Positions 9,031-17,579 of a stretch of DNA of 64,000 bases are shown one piece after another. This stretch comes from an uncultured Lachnospiraceae bacterium. GTDB taxonomy: Bacteria; Bacillota; Clostridia; Lachnospirales; Lachnospiraceae. The notes under the pieces were generated by a model. The model did no database searches and had not been told where the DNA came from. It saw only the letters and a program-made list of their open reading frames with translations. Within the stretch, counting starts at the first letter, position 1; every line of letters begins with the position of its first letter. Position numbers and translations under genes: made by a program. The stretch is taken from NCBI GenBank assembly GCA_910578405.1, contig CAJTQO010000002.1:100797-164796 (forward strand). Reading direction: 5' to 3'.

Positions 9031-9633
9031 ATGGGAGTGGATTTTAAAAACAGTGAAACAAAGGATAATCTCATGCGTGCCTTTGCAGGAGAAAGCCAGG
9101 CCAGGAATCGGTATACTTTTGCGGCGCAGCAGGCGAAGAAGGAAAACCTTTATGTGGTGAGTGCGGTATTTGAATATACGGCTGGCCAGGAGAAAGAACA
9201 CGCGGAGATTTTTTATAACCATTTAAAAGAAATGGCAGGGGAAAACATCTGTGTGGACGGTGGGTATCCGGTGGATATCGCGGACAATGTGGCGAAGCTT
9301 TTGCGCAAGGCGCAGCACAATGAGTATGAGGAACACGACCCGGTATACAAAACGTTTGCCAACAAGGCGCAGGAGGAAGGGTTTGCGAAAGTGGCGGCTT
9401 CTTTCCGCATGATAGCGGAAATTGAAAAAATCCATGGGGACAGGTTTGGGCGTTTGGCGGATTTGCTGGAGCAGAAAAAGCTGTTTGTATCGGAGGTAAA
9501 GACTTCTTGGATTTGCTTAAACTGCGGGTATGTCTATGAAGGGGAAGCCGTGCCGGAAAAATGCCCGGTATGCGACCATGACAAAGGATATTTTATCCGG
9601 TTTGAGCTGTCGCCTTTTGAAGGAAAACAGTAA
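9031..9633 (+). CDS. rbr: Rubrerythrin
   Basis: This 200-residue protein has an N-terminal ferritin-like diiron domain (NLMRAFAGESQARNRYTFAA, then AGQEKEHAEIFYNH, and a second E-x-x-H pair in AEIEKIHGDRF) and a C-terminal rubredoxin domain with two CxxC pairs (WICLNCGYVYEG and KCPVCDHDKGYF). Rubrerythrins reduce hydrogen peroxide in anaerobes with electrons passed through the rubredoxin iron. The start at 9031 follows AGGAGG by eight bases; upstream in-frame starts lack a site. All expected metal ligands appear present. Confidence 0.96.
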   Translation: MGVDFKNSETKDNLMRAFAGESQARNRYTFAAQQAKKENLYVVSAVFEYTAGQEKEHAEIFYNHLKEMAGENICVDGGYPVDIADNVAKLLRKAQHNEYEEHDPVYKTFANKAQEEGFAKVAASFRMIAEIEKIHGDRFGRLADLLEQKKLFVSEVKTSWICLNCGYVYEGEAVPEKCPVCDHDKGYFIRFELSPFEGKQ

Positions 9634-9672
9634 GTCTTATAGGGATAGCGTTTTGGTTTTGACAGAATAGGC

Positions 9673-9707
9673 TGCAAAGGGGAAGTGAGGAATTGCTTCC
9701 CTTTTGC
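9673..9707. repeat. Hairpin between rubrerythrin and the TPR lipoprotein
   Basis: A 12-bp stem (GCAAAGGGGAAG paired with CTTCCCTTTTGC, one G-U) encloses a short loop. It is followed by A-rich sequence rather than a T tract, so it is not a standard terminator; it may be a processing or pausing element. Confidence 0.5.
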
Positions 9708-9799
9708 AAAAATATGCAGAAGGCAGAGAGATACAGAAAGCAAAAGCGGTTCCCTGCAAGGATACGGGGCAGGGGGCGGCATAGGAAGAAGAGGTTTAC

Positions 9800-10864
9800 A
9801 TGAAAAGAACAAGGAAAAGCAATCCTGCAAAAAAAGCCATGTTGGCGGCCATGCTGGCGGCCGGGCTTATTTTGGGAGGGTGCGGCAGCGCAGATGCGAA
9901 TCCGTCCGTAACGGAAGGGATGGCAGCCGTGGAGGCATTGGATTATCAGACGGCGCTCCAATGCTTTGAGAAAGCGTTGGCTGAGGGGGAAGATTTGCGT
10001 CTTTTGTACCGCGGGCAGGGACTGGCGTATATGGGGCTGACGCAGTATGATAAGGCGGCGGAAGCGTTTGAAAAGGCATTGGGTTCCGGCAATGGGCGGA
10101 TTGACGAGCTGGATTATGACATCAATTATTATTTGGCGACTACATATTATAAGTTGGGGCAGACGGAGCAGGGAATACGCACATACAATGCTATCCTGGC
10201 CCTGAAGCCAAAGGACAGGATGGCTTATTATCTGCGTGGCAGTTTATGGCTGGCCAGTGATTATGAAAGGGCCAAGGCGGATTTTGACAAAGCGATTTCC
10301 CTTGGGAAAGAGGACTATGACCTGTTAATTAATATTTACCAGTCTTTGGAACGCCATGGCTACCGGGAAGTGGGGCAGGAGTATTTACAGGCGGCGCTTG
10401 GGAGCGAGGCCAAATCCATGACGGATTACCAAAAGGGCAGGATGTATTATTACCTGGGCGATTATGACAACGCGAAGAACTATCTGGAATCGGCCAGAAA
10501 GTCCGCAGGCCCGGAGGCGGTGCTGTTGCTTGGCCAGACTTATGAGGAACTGGGGGATTATAATTACGCCATCAGCGTATACAGCAGTTATTTGGAAAGC
10601 GATTCGCAGAATGCGCGGGTTTATAACCGGCTGGGGCTGTGCCGGATGCAGATGCAGGCATACGAAGAAGCGTTAATTGCATTTCAGACGGGAAAAAGCA
10701 TAGAAAACAATGATATGATGCAAACATTGCGGTTCAATGAGATTATTACTTATGAAAAATTAGGGGACTATAAACAGGCGGCCTCTTTGATGGGAAGTTA
10801 TTTGTCCACTTATCCGGACGATGAAGCGGCAAAGAGGGAGTATACGTTTTTAAAGACTAGATAG
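9800..10864 (+). CDS. TPR-repeat lipoprotein
   Basis: The 354-residue product begins with a lysine/arginine-rich start, a hydrophobic segment and the lipobox LGGC (cysteine at residue 28), so it should be exported and lipid-anchored on the outer face of the membrane. The rest is built of tetratricopeptide repeats: ALDYQTALQCFEKAL, TQYDKAAEAFEKALGSG, SDYERAKADFDKAI and so on, roughly seven to eight units. TPR proteins serve as protein-binding scaffolds; the partner is unknown. The ATG follows GGAAGAAGAGG. A strong terminator at 10874 ends the unit. Confidence 0.9.
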   Translation: MKRTRKSNPAKKAMLAAMLAAGLILGGCGSADANPSVTEGMAAVEALDYQTALQCFEKALAEGEDLRLLYRGQGLAYMGLTQYDKAAEAFEKALGSGNGRIDELDYDINYYLATTYYKLGQTEQGIRTYNAILALKPKDRMAYYLRGSLWLASDYERAKADFDKAISLGKEDYDLLINIYQSLERHGYREVGQEYLQAALGSEAKSMTDYQKGRMYYYLGDYDNAKNYLESARKSAGPEAVLLLGQTYEELGDYNYAISVYSSYLESDSQNARVYNRLGLCRMQMQAYEEALIAFQTGKSIENNDMMQTLRFNEIITYEKLGDYKQAASLMGSYLSTYPDDEAAKREYTFLKTR

Positions 10865-10873
10865 GACGACAGG

Positions 10874-10927
10874 ACACAAGATGTTGTATGTACGTAAAAG
10901 CGTCAATATAACATCTTGTGTTTTTTG
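10874..10927 (+). terminator. Rho-independent terminator after the TPR lipoprotein gene
   Basis: A perfect 12-bp inverted repeat ACACAAGATGTT (10874-10885) / AACATCTTGTGT (10910-10921) is followed directly by a run of T residues. The intervening 24 nt form the loop. Confidence 0.88.
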
Positions 10928-10956
10928 TTGACTTTTTCCTTTTGGGGTGATACAAT
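10928..10956 (+). promoter_or_regulatory. Promoter of nrdD
   Basis: TTGACT at 10928-10933 and TACAAT at 10951-10956 are spaced by 17 bp and begin at the edge of the preceding terminator. No clear NrdR box was recognised in the roughly 85-nt leader. Confidence 0.65.
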
Positions 10957-11046
10957 CTAACTACTTGCTTTTGCGCAATAAGTTATTCCATACATGTTCC
11001 AGGGGAAGGTTTCATATACGCATCAGACAGAGCGGGAGGGAATGGA

Positions 11047-13437
11047 ATGTTTCAGGTAACGAAAAGGGATGGGGAAACTGCAGAGTTTACGTTAGGGAAG
11101 ATAAAAAATGCCATTATAAAGGCATTTGACGCCACAAGCGTACAGTACAGTGAGGATATCGTGGATTTGTTGTCGCTGCGTGTAACGGCAAAGTTTCAGG
11201 AGAAGGTTAAGGACGGGCAAATCCATGTGGAGGACATTCAGGACAGTGTGGAGAAGGTTTTGGAGCAGGCGGGCTATACGCAGGCGGCCAAAGCTTTTAT
11301 CCTTTATCAGAAACAGCGTGAGAAAATGCGTAATATGAAATCGACCATTCTGGATTACAAGGATGTGGTGAACAGCTATATGAAAGTGGAGGATTGGAGG
11401 GTAAAGGAAAATTCTACGGTCACATATTCTGTGGGAGGGTTGATTTTAAGCAATTCGGGGGCGGTCACAGCCAACTACTGGCTGTCGGAGATTTATGATG
11501 AGGAGATTGCCCAGGCGCACAGAAATGCGGATATCCATATCCATGACTTGTCTATGCTGACCGGATATTGCGCAGGATGGTCGTTAAAGCAGCTAATCCA
11601 GGAAGGGCTGGGAGGCATTGCCGGAAAGATTACCTCGGCTCCGGCGGCGCACTTGTCAGTGCTGGTGAACCAAATGGTGAATTTCCTGGGCATTATGCAG
11701 AACGAGTGGGCGGGCGCCCAGGCGTTTTCTTCTTTTGATACATATTTGGCGCCTTTTGTAAAGGCGGACGGGTTGTCGTATCCGGAGGTGAAAAAGTGTA
11801 TTGAGGCTTTTATCTACGGGGTCAATACGCCCAGCCGTTGGGGGACGCAGGCGCCATTTTCCAATATTACGTTAGACTGGACGACGCCGGATGACTTGGC
11901 GGAGCTTCCGGCCATAGTGGGCGGGAAGGAAATGGATTTCCGGTATAAGGATTGTAAAAAGGAAATGGAAATGGTCAATAAGGCTTTCATTGAGACGATG
12001 ATTGAGGGGGATGCTAACGGCAGAGGATTCCAGTATCCCATTCCCACTTATTCCATTACCAGGGATTTTGATTGGTCGGACAGTGAGAACAACCGTCTGT
12101 TGTTTGAAATGACAGCCAAATATGGCACGCCTTATTTTTCCAATTATATCAATTCGGATATGGAACCGGGGGATGTGCGCAGTATGTGCTGCAGGCTGCG
12201 TCTGGATTTGCGGGAGCTGCGCAAGAAAACAGGAGGCTTTTTTGGCTCCGGGGAGAGTACGGGCAGTGTGGGCGTGGTGACGGTCAATATGCCACGGATT
12301 GCTTATTTGGCGGCGGATGAGGAAGATTTTTACCGTCGGCTGGACCGGATGATGGATATTGCGGCCAAATCGCTGAAGCGGAAGCGGGAAGTCATTACAA
12401 GACTGTTGGAAGAGGGGCTGTATCCTTATACGAAACGCTATTTGGGGAGTTTTGACAACCATTTTTCCACCATTGGGTTAATAGGAATGAATGAAGCCGG
12501 ACTGAATGCCAAATGGCTGCGGGCCGGGATGGGTGAGCGCAGGACACAGGAATTTACAAAGGCTGTTTTAAACCATATGCGGGAACGTCTGTCGGATTAC
12601 CAGCAGGAATATGGGGATTTGTACAACTTGGAGGCCACTCCCGCAGAAAGTACGGCATACCGTCTGGCAAAGCATGATAAGAAGCGGTGGCCGTCCATAA
12701 AGACAGCGGGGCATGTGGGGGATACCCCTTATTATACCAATTCTTCGCATTTGCCGGTGGACTATACGGCGGACATTTTCGACGCGCTGGACATACAGGA
12801 TGAATTGCAGACATTATATACTTCCGGTACGGTGTTTCATGCGTTTCTTGGGGAAAAGCTGCCGGACTGGAAAGCGGCGGCAAACCTGGTGCGCACCATT
12901 GCGCAGAATTACCGTCTGCCTTATTATACGCTTTCGCCCACCTATTCGATTTGCAGGGAGCATGGGTATCTGGCTGGAGAGCGCAAAACCTGCCCTTATT
13001 GCGGGAAGTTGACGGAGGTTTACAGCCGTATCACCGGGTATTACCGGCCGGTGGCCAACTGGAACGATGGAAAACTGCAGGAATATGCCAACCGGACGGA
13101 ATATAACGCGCAGGTTTCGGCTTTAAAACGCCCTTTGGCAGACAGGGCGGCGCTGCCTGGAAAGGATAGCGGCAGACAGGGCAGAGCGGAGGCGCCAGAG
13201 GGAGTGAAATATTTATTTGTCACAAAAACCTGCCCCAACTGTAAATTAGCAAAAGAGTATCTAAAATGGGAACAATATGTTATAATAGATGCAGATGAGA
13301 ATATAGAGCTTGCAGGGAAATATGGAGTGATGCAGGCGCCTACGCTGGTCATAGCCGATGGCAGGGATTGCAGGAAGTATATTAATGTGTCCAATATAAG
13401 AAAATATGCGGAAAGCCACGGGATGGTGACAGCGTGA
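11047..13437 (+). CDS. nrdD: Anaerobic (class III) ribonucleoside-triphosphate reductase with fused C-terminal redox domain
   Basis: This 796-residue enzyme makes deoxyribonucleotides without oxygen. It has an N-terminal ATP-cone (residues about 1-95, FQVTKRDGETAEFTLGKIKN), the glycyl-radical catalytic barrel with MCCRLRLDL near residue 379 as the likely thiyl-radical cysteine, a zinc-binding segment (CREHGY, then CPYCG near 648) and the radical glycine in SRITGYYRPVANWN near 662. Unusually, after a linker it ends with an approximately 75-residue glutaredoxin/NrdH-like domain containing CPNC near residue 728 and a QAPTLVI cis-proline segment. The fused domain probably supplies the reductant for catalysis (inference). 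The activating enzyme NrdG is not the next gene and is not in the window. RBS GGGAGGGA precedes the ATG. Confidence 0.94.
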   Translation: MFQVTKRDGETAEFTLGKIKNAIIKAFDATSVQYSEDIVDLLSLRVTAKFQEKVKDGQIHVEDIQDSVEKVLEQAGYTQAAKAFILYQKQREKMRNMKSTILDYKDVVNSYMKVEDWRVKENSTVTYSVGGLILSNSGAVTANYWLSEIYDEEIAQAHRNADIHIHDLSMLTGYCAGWSLKQLIQEGLGGIAGKITSAPAAHLSVLVNQMVNFLGIMQNEWAGAQAFSSFDTYLAPFVKADGLSYPEVKKCIEAFIYGVNTPSRWGTQAPFSNITLDWTTPDDLAELPAIVGGKEMDFRYKDCKKEMEMVNKAFIETMIEGDANGRGFQYPIPTYSITRDFDWSDSENNRLLFEMTAKYGTPYFSNYINSDMEPGDVRSMCCRLRLDLRELRKKTGGFFGSGESTGSVGVVTVNMPRIAYLAADEEDFYRRLDRMMDIAAKSLKRKREVITRLLEEGLYPYTKRYLGSFDNHFSTIGLIGMNEAGLNAKWLRAGMGERRTQEFTKAVLNHMRERLSDYQQEYGDLYNLEATPAESTAYRLAKHDKKRWPSIKTAGHVGDTPYYTNSSHLPVDYTADIFDALDIQDELQTLYTSGTVFHAFLGEKLPDWKAAANLVRTIAQNYRLPYYTLSPTYSICREHGYLAGERKTCPYCGKLTEVYSRITGYYRPVANWNDGKLQEYANRTEYNAQVSALKRPLADRAALPGKDSGRQGRAEAPEGVKYLFVTKTCPNCKLAKEYLKWEQYVIIDADENIELAGKYGVMQAPTLVIADGRDCRKYINVSNIRKYAESHGMVTA

Positions 13438-13474
13438 AACAGAATAAGGACAGAGTAAGGAGTGGGAAAAGAGG

Positions 13475-13879
13475 ATGGGAAGTATGTATCTGAGGGTAAA
13501 AGGCATTATTAAAAAGGATGGAAAATGCCTGTTAGTGAAACGTTGGGTGGATGACCATATCCCAGACCCTTTTGTCTGGGAATTTGTGGAAACAGAAGTG
13601 AATTTCGGGGAATCGCCGGATGAAGCTGTATTACGGGGGATTTACGATACGTTGTCCGTAGAGGGACAGATAGAACGCATCCTTTATACCTGGTCAAATA
13701 TGATTGGGGATTCCCAGTGCGTAGGGATAGCTTATTTGTGCAGTATCGAAGATGCGGATGCGGATAATATCGTTTTGACGGAAGATTACGGAGAATGGGC
13801 CTGGGTGGAGCAGGAAAGGTTTTGTGAGTACATTGACAACAAGTATATGTTGCATGACATAGGCGCCAGAACGTTATAA
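13475..13879 (+). CDS. Nudix-fold protein with degenerate Nudix box
   Basis: The 134-residue product resembles a small Nudix hydrolase: a beta start YLRVKGIIKKDGKCLLVKR, then a helix in the position of the Nudix box. The box should read G-x5-E-x7-R-E-U-x-E-E-x-G-U, but here the stretch is FGESPDEAVLRGIYDTLSVEG, with RGIYDT in place of REUxEE, so the metal-binding glutamates are lost. It may be a non-catalytic binding protein. It sits 37 bp after nrdD and before pyrF, suggesting a nucleotide-related role, which is inference. A second ATG at 13484 fits the AAAAGAGG site slightly better than 13475. Confidence 0.7.
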   Translation: MGSMYLRVKGIIKKDGKCLLVKRWVDDHIPDPFVWEFVETEVNFGESPDEAVLRGIYDTLSVEGQIERILYTWSNMIGDSQCVGIAYLCSIEDADADNIVLTEDYGEWAWVEQERFCEYIDNKYMLHDIGARTL

Positions 13880-14031
13880 AAGGCGGGCAGACCTTGCAGG
13901 AACGTGGCAGGGGGAAAGATGCCTTGGATACACGGCATCTTTTTCTGGCGTGGGATAGGAGAAGAATGGCGTCTCTGATACGGCAAAGGGTCAGGGACGG
14001 AGGGCTTTTAAGAAGAAAAAGGAGAAACGGG

Positions 14032-14964
14032 ATGATAGACAGGCTGGTAGCGAAGATTCAGGAAACAGGGGCTCCGATAGTAATTGGGCTGGATCCTATG
14101 CTGAAATATATTCCAGGCTATGTGAAAGAGAAGGCATATAAGGAATATGGGGAGACGCTGGAAGGCGCGGCAGAGGCCATCTGGCAGTTTAATAAGGAAA
14201 TTGTAGACCATACGTATGACCTGGTTCCGGCAGTAAAGCCGCAGATTGCCATGTATGAGCAGTTTGGAGTGGAAGGGTTGAAAGTTTTTTGCCGGACAGT
14301 GGATTATTGCAGGAAAAAGGGGCTGGTGGTCATTGGAGATATTAAGCGGGGGGACATTGGCTCCACTTCAGAGGCGTATGCGGTAGGGCACTTGGGCAAG
14401 GTGCAGGTAGGGACAAAGAGCTATGCAGGTTTTGCGGAAGACTTTGCCACAGTGAATCCTTACTTTGGCTCGGATGGAGTGAAGCCGTTTTTGGATGTGT
14501 GCAGGGAGGAAAAGAAAGGGATTTTTGTGCTGGTGAAGACATCCAATCCAAGCAGCGGGGAGTTCCAGGACAGGCTGGTGGATGGCAGGCCGCTGTATGA
14601 AATCGTAGGGGAAAAGGTAGCGGAATGGGGAAGCTCTGTGATGGGCAGTTCTTATAGTTATGTAGGAGCCGTAGTAGGGGCGACCTATCCGGAGATGGGG
14701 AAGATATTGCGTAAGATTATGCCCAAAACCTATATTCTGGTGCCGGGTTATGGAGCCCAGGGTGGGAAGGGTGCGGATTTGGCTCATTTCTTTAACGAAG
14801 ACGGCCTGGGCGCCATCGTGAATTCCTCAAGGGGAATTATAGCCGCATACCAACAGGAAAATTATGCGAAATTCGGGGAAGGGCATTTCGGTGAAGCGTC
14901 CAGGGCAGCGGTGGAAGATATGAAAGCGGACATTGCAGGAGCGCTTGCACAGGCATTGGCATAG
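14032..14964 (+). CDS. pyrF: Orotidine 5'-phosphate decarboxylase, type 2
   Basis: This 310-residue enzyme catalyses the last step of UMP synthesis. It matches the longer type 2 PyrF group: VIGLDPMLKYIPGY near the start, the catalytic block VIGDIKRGDIGSTSEAYA with the D-x-K-R-x-D arrangement, and a phosphate-gripper region YGAQGGKGADLAHFFN. The ATG at 14032 is preceded by AAAAAGGAG; the frame extends upstream to 13894 without a good start. No pyrE or other pyr genes are adjacent, so it is an isolated pyrimidine gene here. Confidence 0.95.
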   Translation: MIDRLVAKIQETGAPIVIGLDPMLKYIPGYVKEKAYKEYGETLEGAAEAIWQFNKEIVDHTYDLVPAVKPQIAMYEQFGVEGLKVFCRTVDYCRKKGLVVIGDIKRGDIGSTSEAYAVGHLGKVQVGTKSYAGFAEDFATVNPYFGSDGVKPFLDVCREEKKGIFVLVKTSNPSSGEFQDRLVDGRPLYEIVGEKVAEWGSSVMGSSYSYVGAVVGATYPEMGKILRKIMPKTYILVPGYGAQGGKGADLAHFFNEDGLGAIVNSSRGIIAAYQQENYAKFGEGHFGEASRAAVEDMKADIAGALAQALA

Positions 14965-15099
14965 GGAAAATCTCCCGTAAATAGTAAGAAGAAATTATAA
15001 TAAAGTGGAATTTTAAAACGGTTTGGACGGTTTTATGCATTTCCCGGGCAAAGAAGAATATACATATTAATAGGAAAATTGCCAAAAGGAGTATGTAAT

Positions 15100-15522
15100 A
15101 TGGAAAGAACCGGGAGGCTAGAACCAAGGAGGCGGGAGGGGAATACGGAAGTAAAAGCCAGGACGGGCGGGGAAGGCGTTATTTTTATGCTGAAATGCTT
15201 ATTGGTTTCCTATGTGCTGACAGCAGGCATGTTGCTTTTGCTGGCGCTTATGCTGTACCGTTTTGGGCTGAAGGAGAATATTGTAAATATTTGTATCATT
15301 GCCATTTATATAGCAGTGACATTCCTGGCAGGGGTTATGGCAGGGAAACGGGCGCAGAGCAGGAGATTTTTGTGGGGGCTTTTGATGGGAAGCCTGTATT
15401 TTGCCGTATTGGCGGGCGTTTCCCTTGCCGTAAACAAGAGCGTGCAGGATGTGGCGAATAATTATGTAACGGTGTTCCTTCTGTGCGCAGGCAGTGGGAT
15501 GTTAGGCGGGATGGTGAGCTGA
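15100..15522 (+). CDS. TIGR04086-type four-helix membrane protein next to SCIFF
   Basis: This 140-residue protein has a basic, hydrophilic N-terminus of about 30 residues and four hydrophobic segments (LLVSYVLTAGMLLLLALML, NICIIAIYIAVTFLAGVMAG, LWGLLMGSLYFAVLAGVSLA, TVFLLCAGSGMLGGMVS). The pattern and position match the TIGR04086 family commonly found upstream of SCIFF genes in Clostridia. Its function is unknown; involvement in handling or exporting the modified peptide is a guess from context. Start at 15100 is set by AAAAGGAG seven bases upstream. Confidence 0.75.
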   Translation: MERTGRLEPRRREGNTEVKARTGGEGVIFMLKCLLVSYVLTAGMLLLLALMLYRFGLKENIVNICIIAIYIAVTFLAGVMAGKRAQSRRFLWGLLMGSLYFAVLAGVSLAVNKSVQDVANNYVTVFLLCAGSGMLGGMVS

Positions 15523-15556
15523 ACAAGGGACAAATGAATGGCAAAAATGAAAAAAG

Positions 15557-15588
15557 TTCTTTTCCTACGGGAAAAACTATGCTATACT
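15557..15588 (+). promoter_or_regulatory. Extended -10 promoter of the SCIFF peptide gene
   Basis: TGCTATACT at 15580-15588 forms an extended -10 element; the -35 region (TTCTTT near 15557) is weak. The transcript would start about 28 bp before the peptide ATG. Confidence 0.5.
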
Positions 15589-15621
15589 ACAATCAGTTTA
15601 TGAACATAAGGAGGTTTAGTG

Positions 15622-15765
15622 ATGAAGCACATAAAGACTTTGAGTACGAGGGATTATAAGGAGTCTATGAAAAAAGGCGGATGCGGCGAGTGTCAGACTT
15701 CCTGCCAGTCGGCTTGCAAAACATCTTGCACGGTAGGCAACCAGAGCTGCGAAAAGGTAAAATAA
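15622..15765 (+). CDS. scfA: SCIFF (six-cysteine) ranthipeptide precursor
   Basis: A 47-residue peptide, too short for ordinary gene calling, begins at the ATG at 15622 after a strong AAGGAGG. It starts MKHIKTLSTRDYKESMKKGG and carries cysteines at residues 21, 24, 28, 32, 36 and 43, which is the six-cysteines-in-forty-five signature. In the family, the partner radical SAM enzyme links cysteine sulfurs to other residues, giving a ranthipeptide. The matching maturase lies 269 bp downstream. The family is nearly universal in Clostridia; proposed roles in signalling or housekeeping are not settled. Confidence 0.95.
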   Translation: MKHIKTLSTRDYKESMKKGGCGECQTSCQSACKTSCTVGNQSCEKVK

Positions 15766-15799
15766 ATAGGTCAGTGGGAAATTTCCGTACTGTCGCAAT

Positions 15800-15869
15800 A
15801 TAAGGGACTGTCACGAAATAACTTGCATATTTTGGATTTTTTGCAAGTTATTTTGCGACAGTTCCTTAT
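15800..15869. repeat. Long perfect-like hairpin between scfA and scfB (possible MITE/REP element)
   Basis: Arms 15800-15827 and 15842-15869 are inverted repeats of 28 bp with three mismatches, two of which allow G-U pairs, around a 14-nt AT-rich loop. The outer sequence reads GGGACTGTCACGAAATAACT on the left arm. It lies entirely between the SCIFF peptide and maturase genes and could fold in the mRNA, limiting read-through from the peptide to the enzyme gene. Confidence 0.75.
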
Positions 15870-16034
15870 TCCCGTGAGCAATGAGGAAAATAGACATGTT
15901 TGCATGGATAGTTGACAAATGCCGTGAGGGTCAAAGCCCCCGCTGTGCTGCAGCGTTGCAAATTTGATGCTCCGTTGCTTGCAGCGGGGCCTTTGACTGC
16001 ATTTAGAAATAAAGGAAGGGAAGGAATCAGGAAA

Positions 16035-17435
16035 GTGGTACATCAATATAAAAACAATGGCTATAATATCGTACTGGATGTGAACAGCGGGGCAGTGCAT
16101 GTGGTAGACGACATTGTGTATGACTTGATTGAATTGGTGGAAAGGCTGCTGGAAAGGGGTTGCAAGCCGGAGCGCGGCGCATTGGAAAACCGGATGGCAG
16201 AGTGTGGGCTGATGGAGAATCTTCCTTATAATAAGGAAGAAACCGGGGAGGCATTGGAAGAGATTCTGGAATTAAAGGAAGCCGGGATGTTATATGCGCC
16301 GGATTTGTATGAGGATTATATCGGAGACTTTAAAAAGAGGGAGACGGTAGTTAAAGCGCTTTGCCTGCATATTGCCCATGATTGCAACCTGGCCTGCAGG
16401 TACTGTTTTGCAGGAGAGGGGGAATACCATGGCAGGAAGGCGCTGATGAGCCTGGAAACGGGGAAAAAGGCTTTGGATTTTTTAGTGGCAAATTCCGGCA
16501 GCAGAGTCAACTTGGAGGTGGATTTTTTTGGCGGGGAACCACTGTTAAACTGGCAGGTGGTGAAGGGACTGGTGGCTTATGGAAGGAGCCTGGAAGAGCC
16601 AAACCATAAGAAATTCCGCTTTACTTTGACGACAAACGGGGTGCTGTTAGACGATGAAGTGATGGAGTTTGTCAATAAGGAGATGGCCAATGTAGTGCTT
16701 AGCATAGACGGACGCAAAGAGGTGCATGACCGGATGAGGCCCCATAGGGGAGGGCAGGGGAGTTATGAAGAGATTGTGCCTAAGTTTCGGAAACTGGCAG
16801 ACAGCAGAGGGCAGGCGAATTATTATGTCAGGGGGACTTTTACTCATAACAATCTGGATTTTGCAGAGGATGTGGCTCATTTGGCGGATTTGGGCTTCGA
16901 ACAGATTTCAGTGGAGCCAGTGGTGGCCCAGCCCACGGATGACTATGCCTTGCGGGAAGAAGACTTGTATAAGCTGTTGACAGAGTATGACCGGTTGGCG
17001 GTGGAACTGTTAGAGCGGCGCAAAGCAGGACATCCGGTGAATTTTTTCCACTTTATGATTGATTTGGAAGGAGGGCCTTGCGTAGCCAAACGTCTGTCAG
17101 GCTGTGGTTCCGGGACGGAATACCTGGCGGTAACGCCCTGGGGGGACTTGTACCCATGCCACCAATTTGTGGGAAATGAGGAATTTTTGATGGGGAATGT
17201 GGAAGAGGGCGTGAAACGCACCGATATCCAGGAGGAATTTAAGTCGTGCAATGTATATGCAAAGGAAAAATGTAAAAATTGTTTTGCAAAATTTTATTGC
17301 AGCGGCGGATGCGCGGCCAACTCTTACAATTTTCATGGGAATATTAACGACGCCTATGATTTGGGCTGTGAACTGCAAAGGAAACGTGTGGAGTGTGCGA
17401 TTATGATTAAGGCGGCGCTGGCGGAAGAAGCGTAA
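16035..17435 (+). CDS. scfB: SCIFF peptide maturase, radical SAM/SPASM thioether-forming enzyme
   Basis: This 466-residue enzyme is the maturase for the peptide at 15622. The start is the GTG at 16035 (VVHQYKNNGYNIVLDVNSGA), the usual N-terminus of the family, with AAGGAA eight bases ahead; the ORF itself runs open from 15912. An N-terminal RRE-like segment for leader binding is followed by the radical SAM cluster motif CNLACRYC (residues about 116-123) and a C-terminal SPASM region from about 345 with many cysteines (CGSGTEYLAVTP, YPCHQFVG, CKNCFAKFYCSGGCAANSY, LGCELQ) for auxiliary 4Fe-4S clusters. It acts in the cytoplasm, abstracting hydrogen to form sulfur-to-carbon crosslinks. SecDF follows 144 bp downstream. 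Confidence 0.95.
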   Translation: MVHQYKNNGYNIVLDVNSGAVHVVDDIVYDLIELVERLLERGCKPERGALENRMAECGLMENLPYNKEETGEALEEILELKEAGMLYAPDLYEDYIGDFKKRETVVKALCLHIAHDCNLACRYCFAGEGEYHGRKALMSLETGKKALDFLVANSGSRVNLEVDFFGGEPLLNWQVVKGLVAYGRSLEEPNHKKFRFTLTTNGVLLDDEVMEFVNKEMANVVLSIDGRKEVHDRMRPHRGGQGSYEEIVPKFRKLADSRGQANYYVRGTFTHNNLDFAEDVAHLADLGFEQISVEPVVAQPTDDYALREEDLYKLLTEYDRLAVELLERRKAGHPVNFFHFMIDLEGGPCVAKRLSGCGSGTEYLAVTPWGDLYPCHQFVGNEEFLMGNVEEGVKRTDIQEEFKSCNVYAKEKCKNCFAKFYCSGGCAANSYNFHGNINDAYDLGCELQRKRVECAIMIKAALAEEA

Positions 17436-17579
17436 TTTAATCGGAAAGCCGGGGCGAAAAGCAGACGATGGAGACTTAAGCAGTGGCAAGCCCTGGCAGG
17501 TAAGCCAGTGCATGGCGCCAGGCAGGGCAGAGAATATGGGAAAAAACGGGTGGGCCAGGAAAAAGGAGAAAAAAGGAAA

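Noticed and set aside
15912..16034. Longer N-terminus for the SCIFF maturase
   Set aside because: The family begins with the HQYKNNGYNIVLD block; the upstream frame has no start with a ribosome site.
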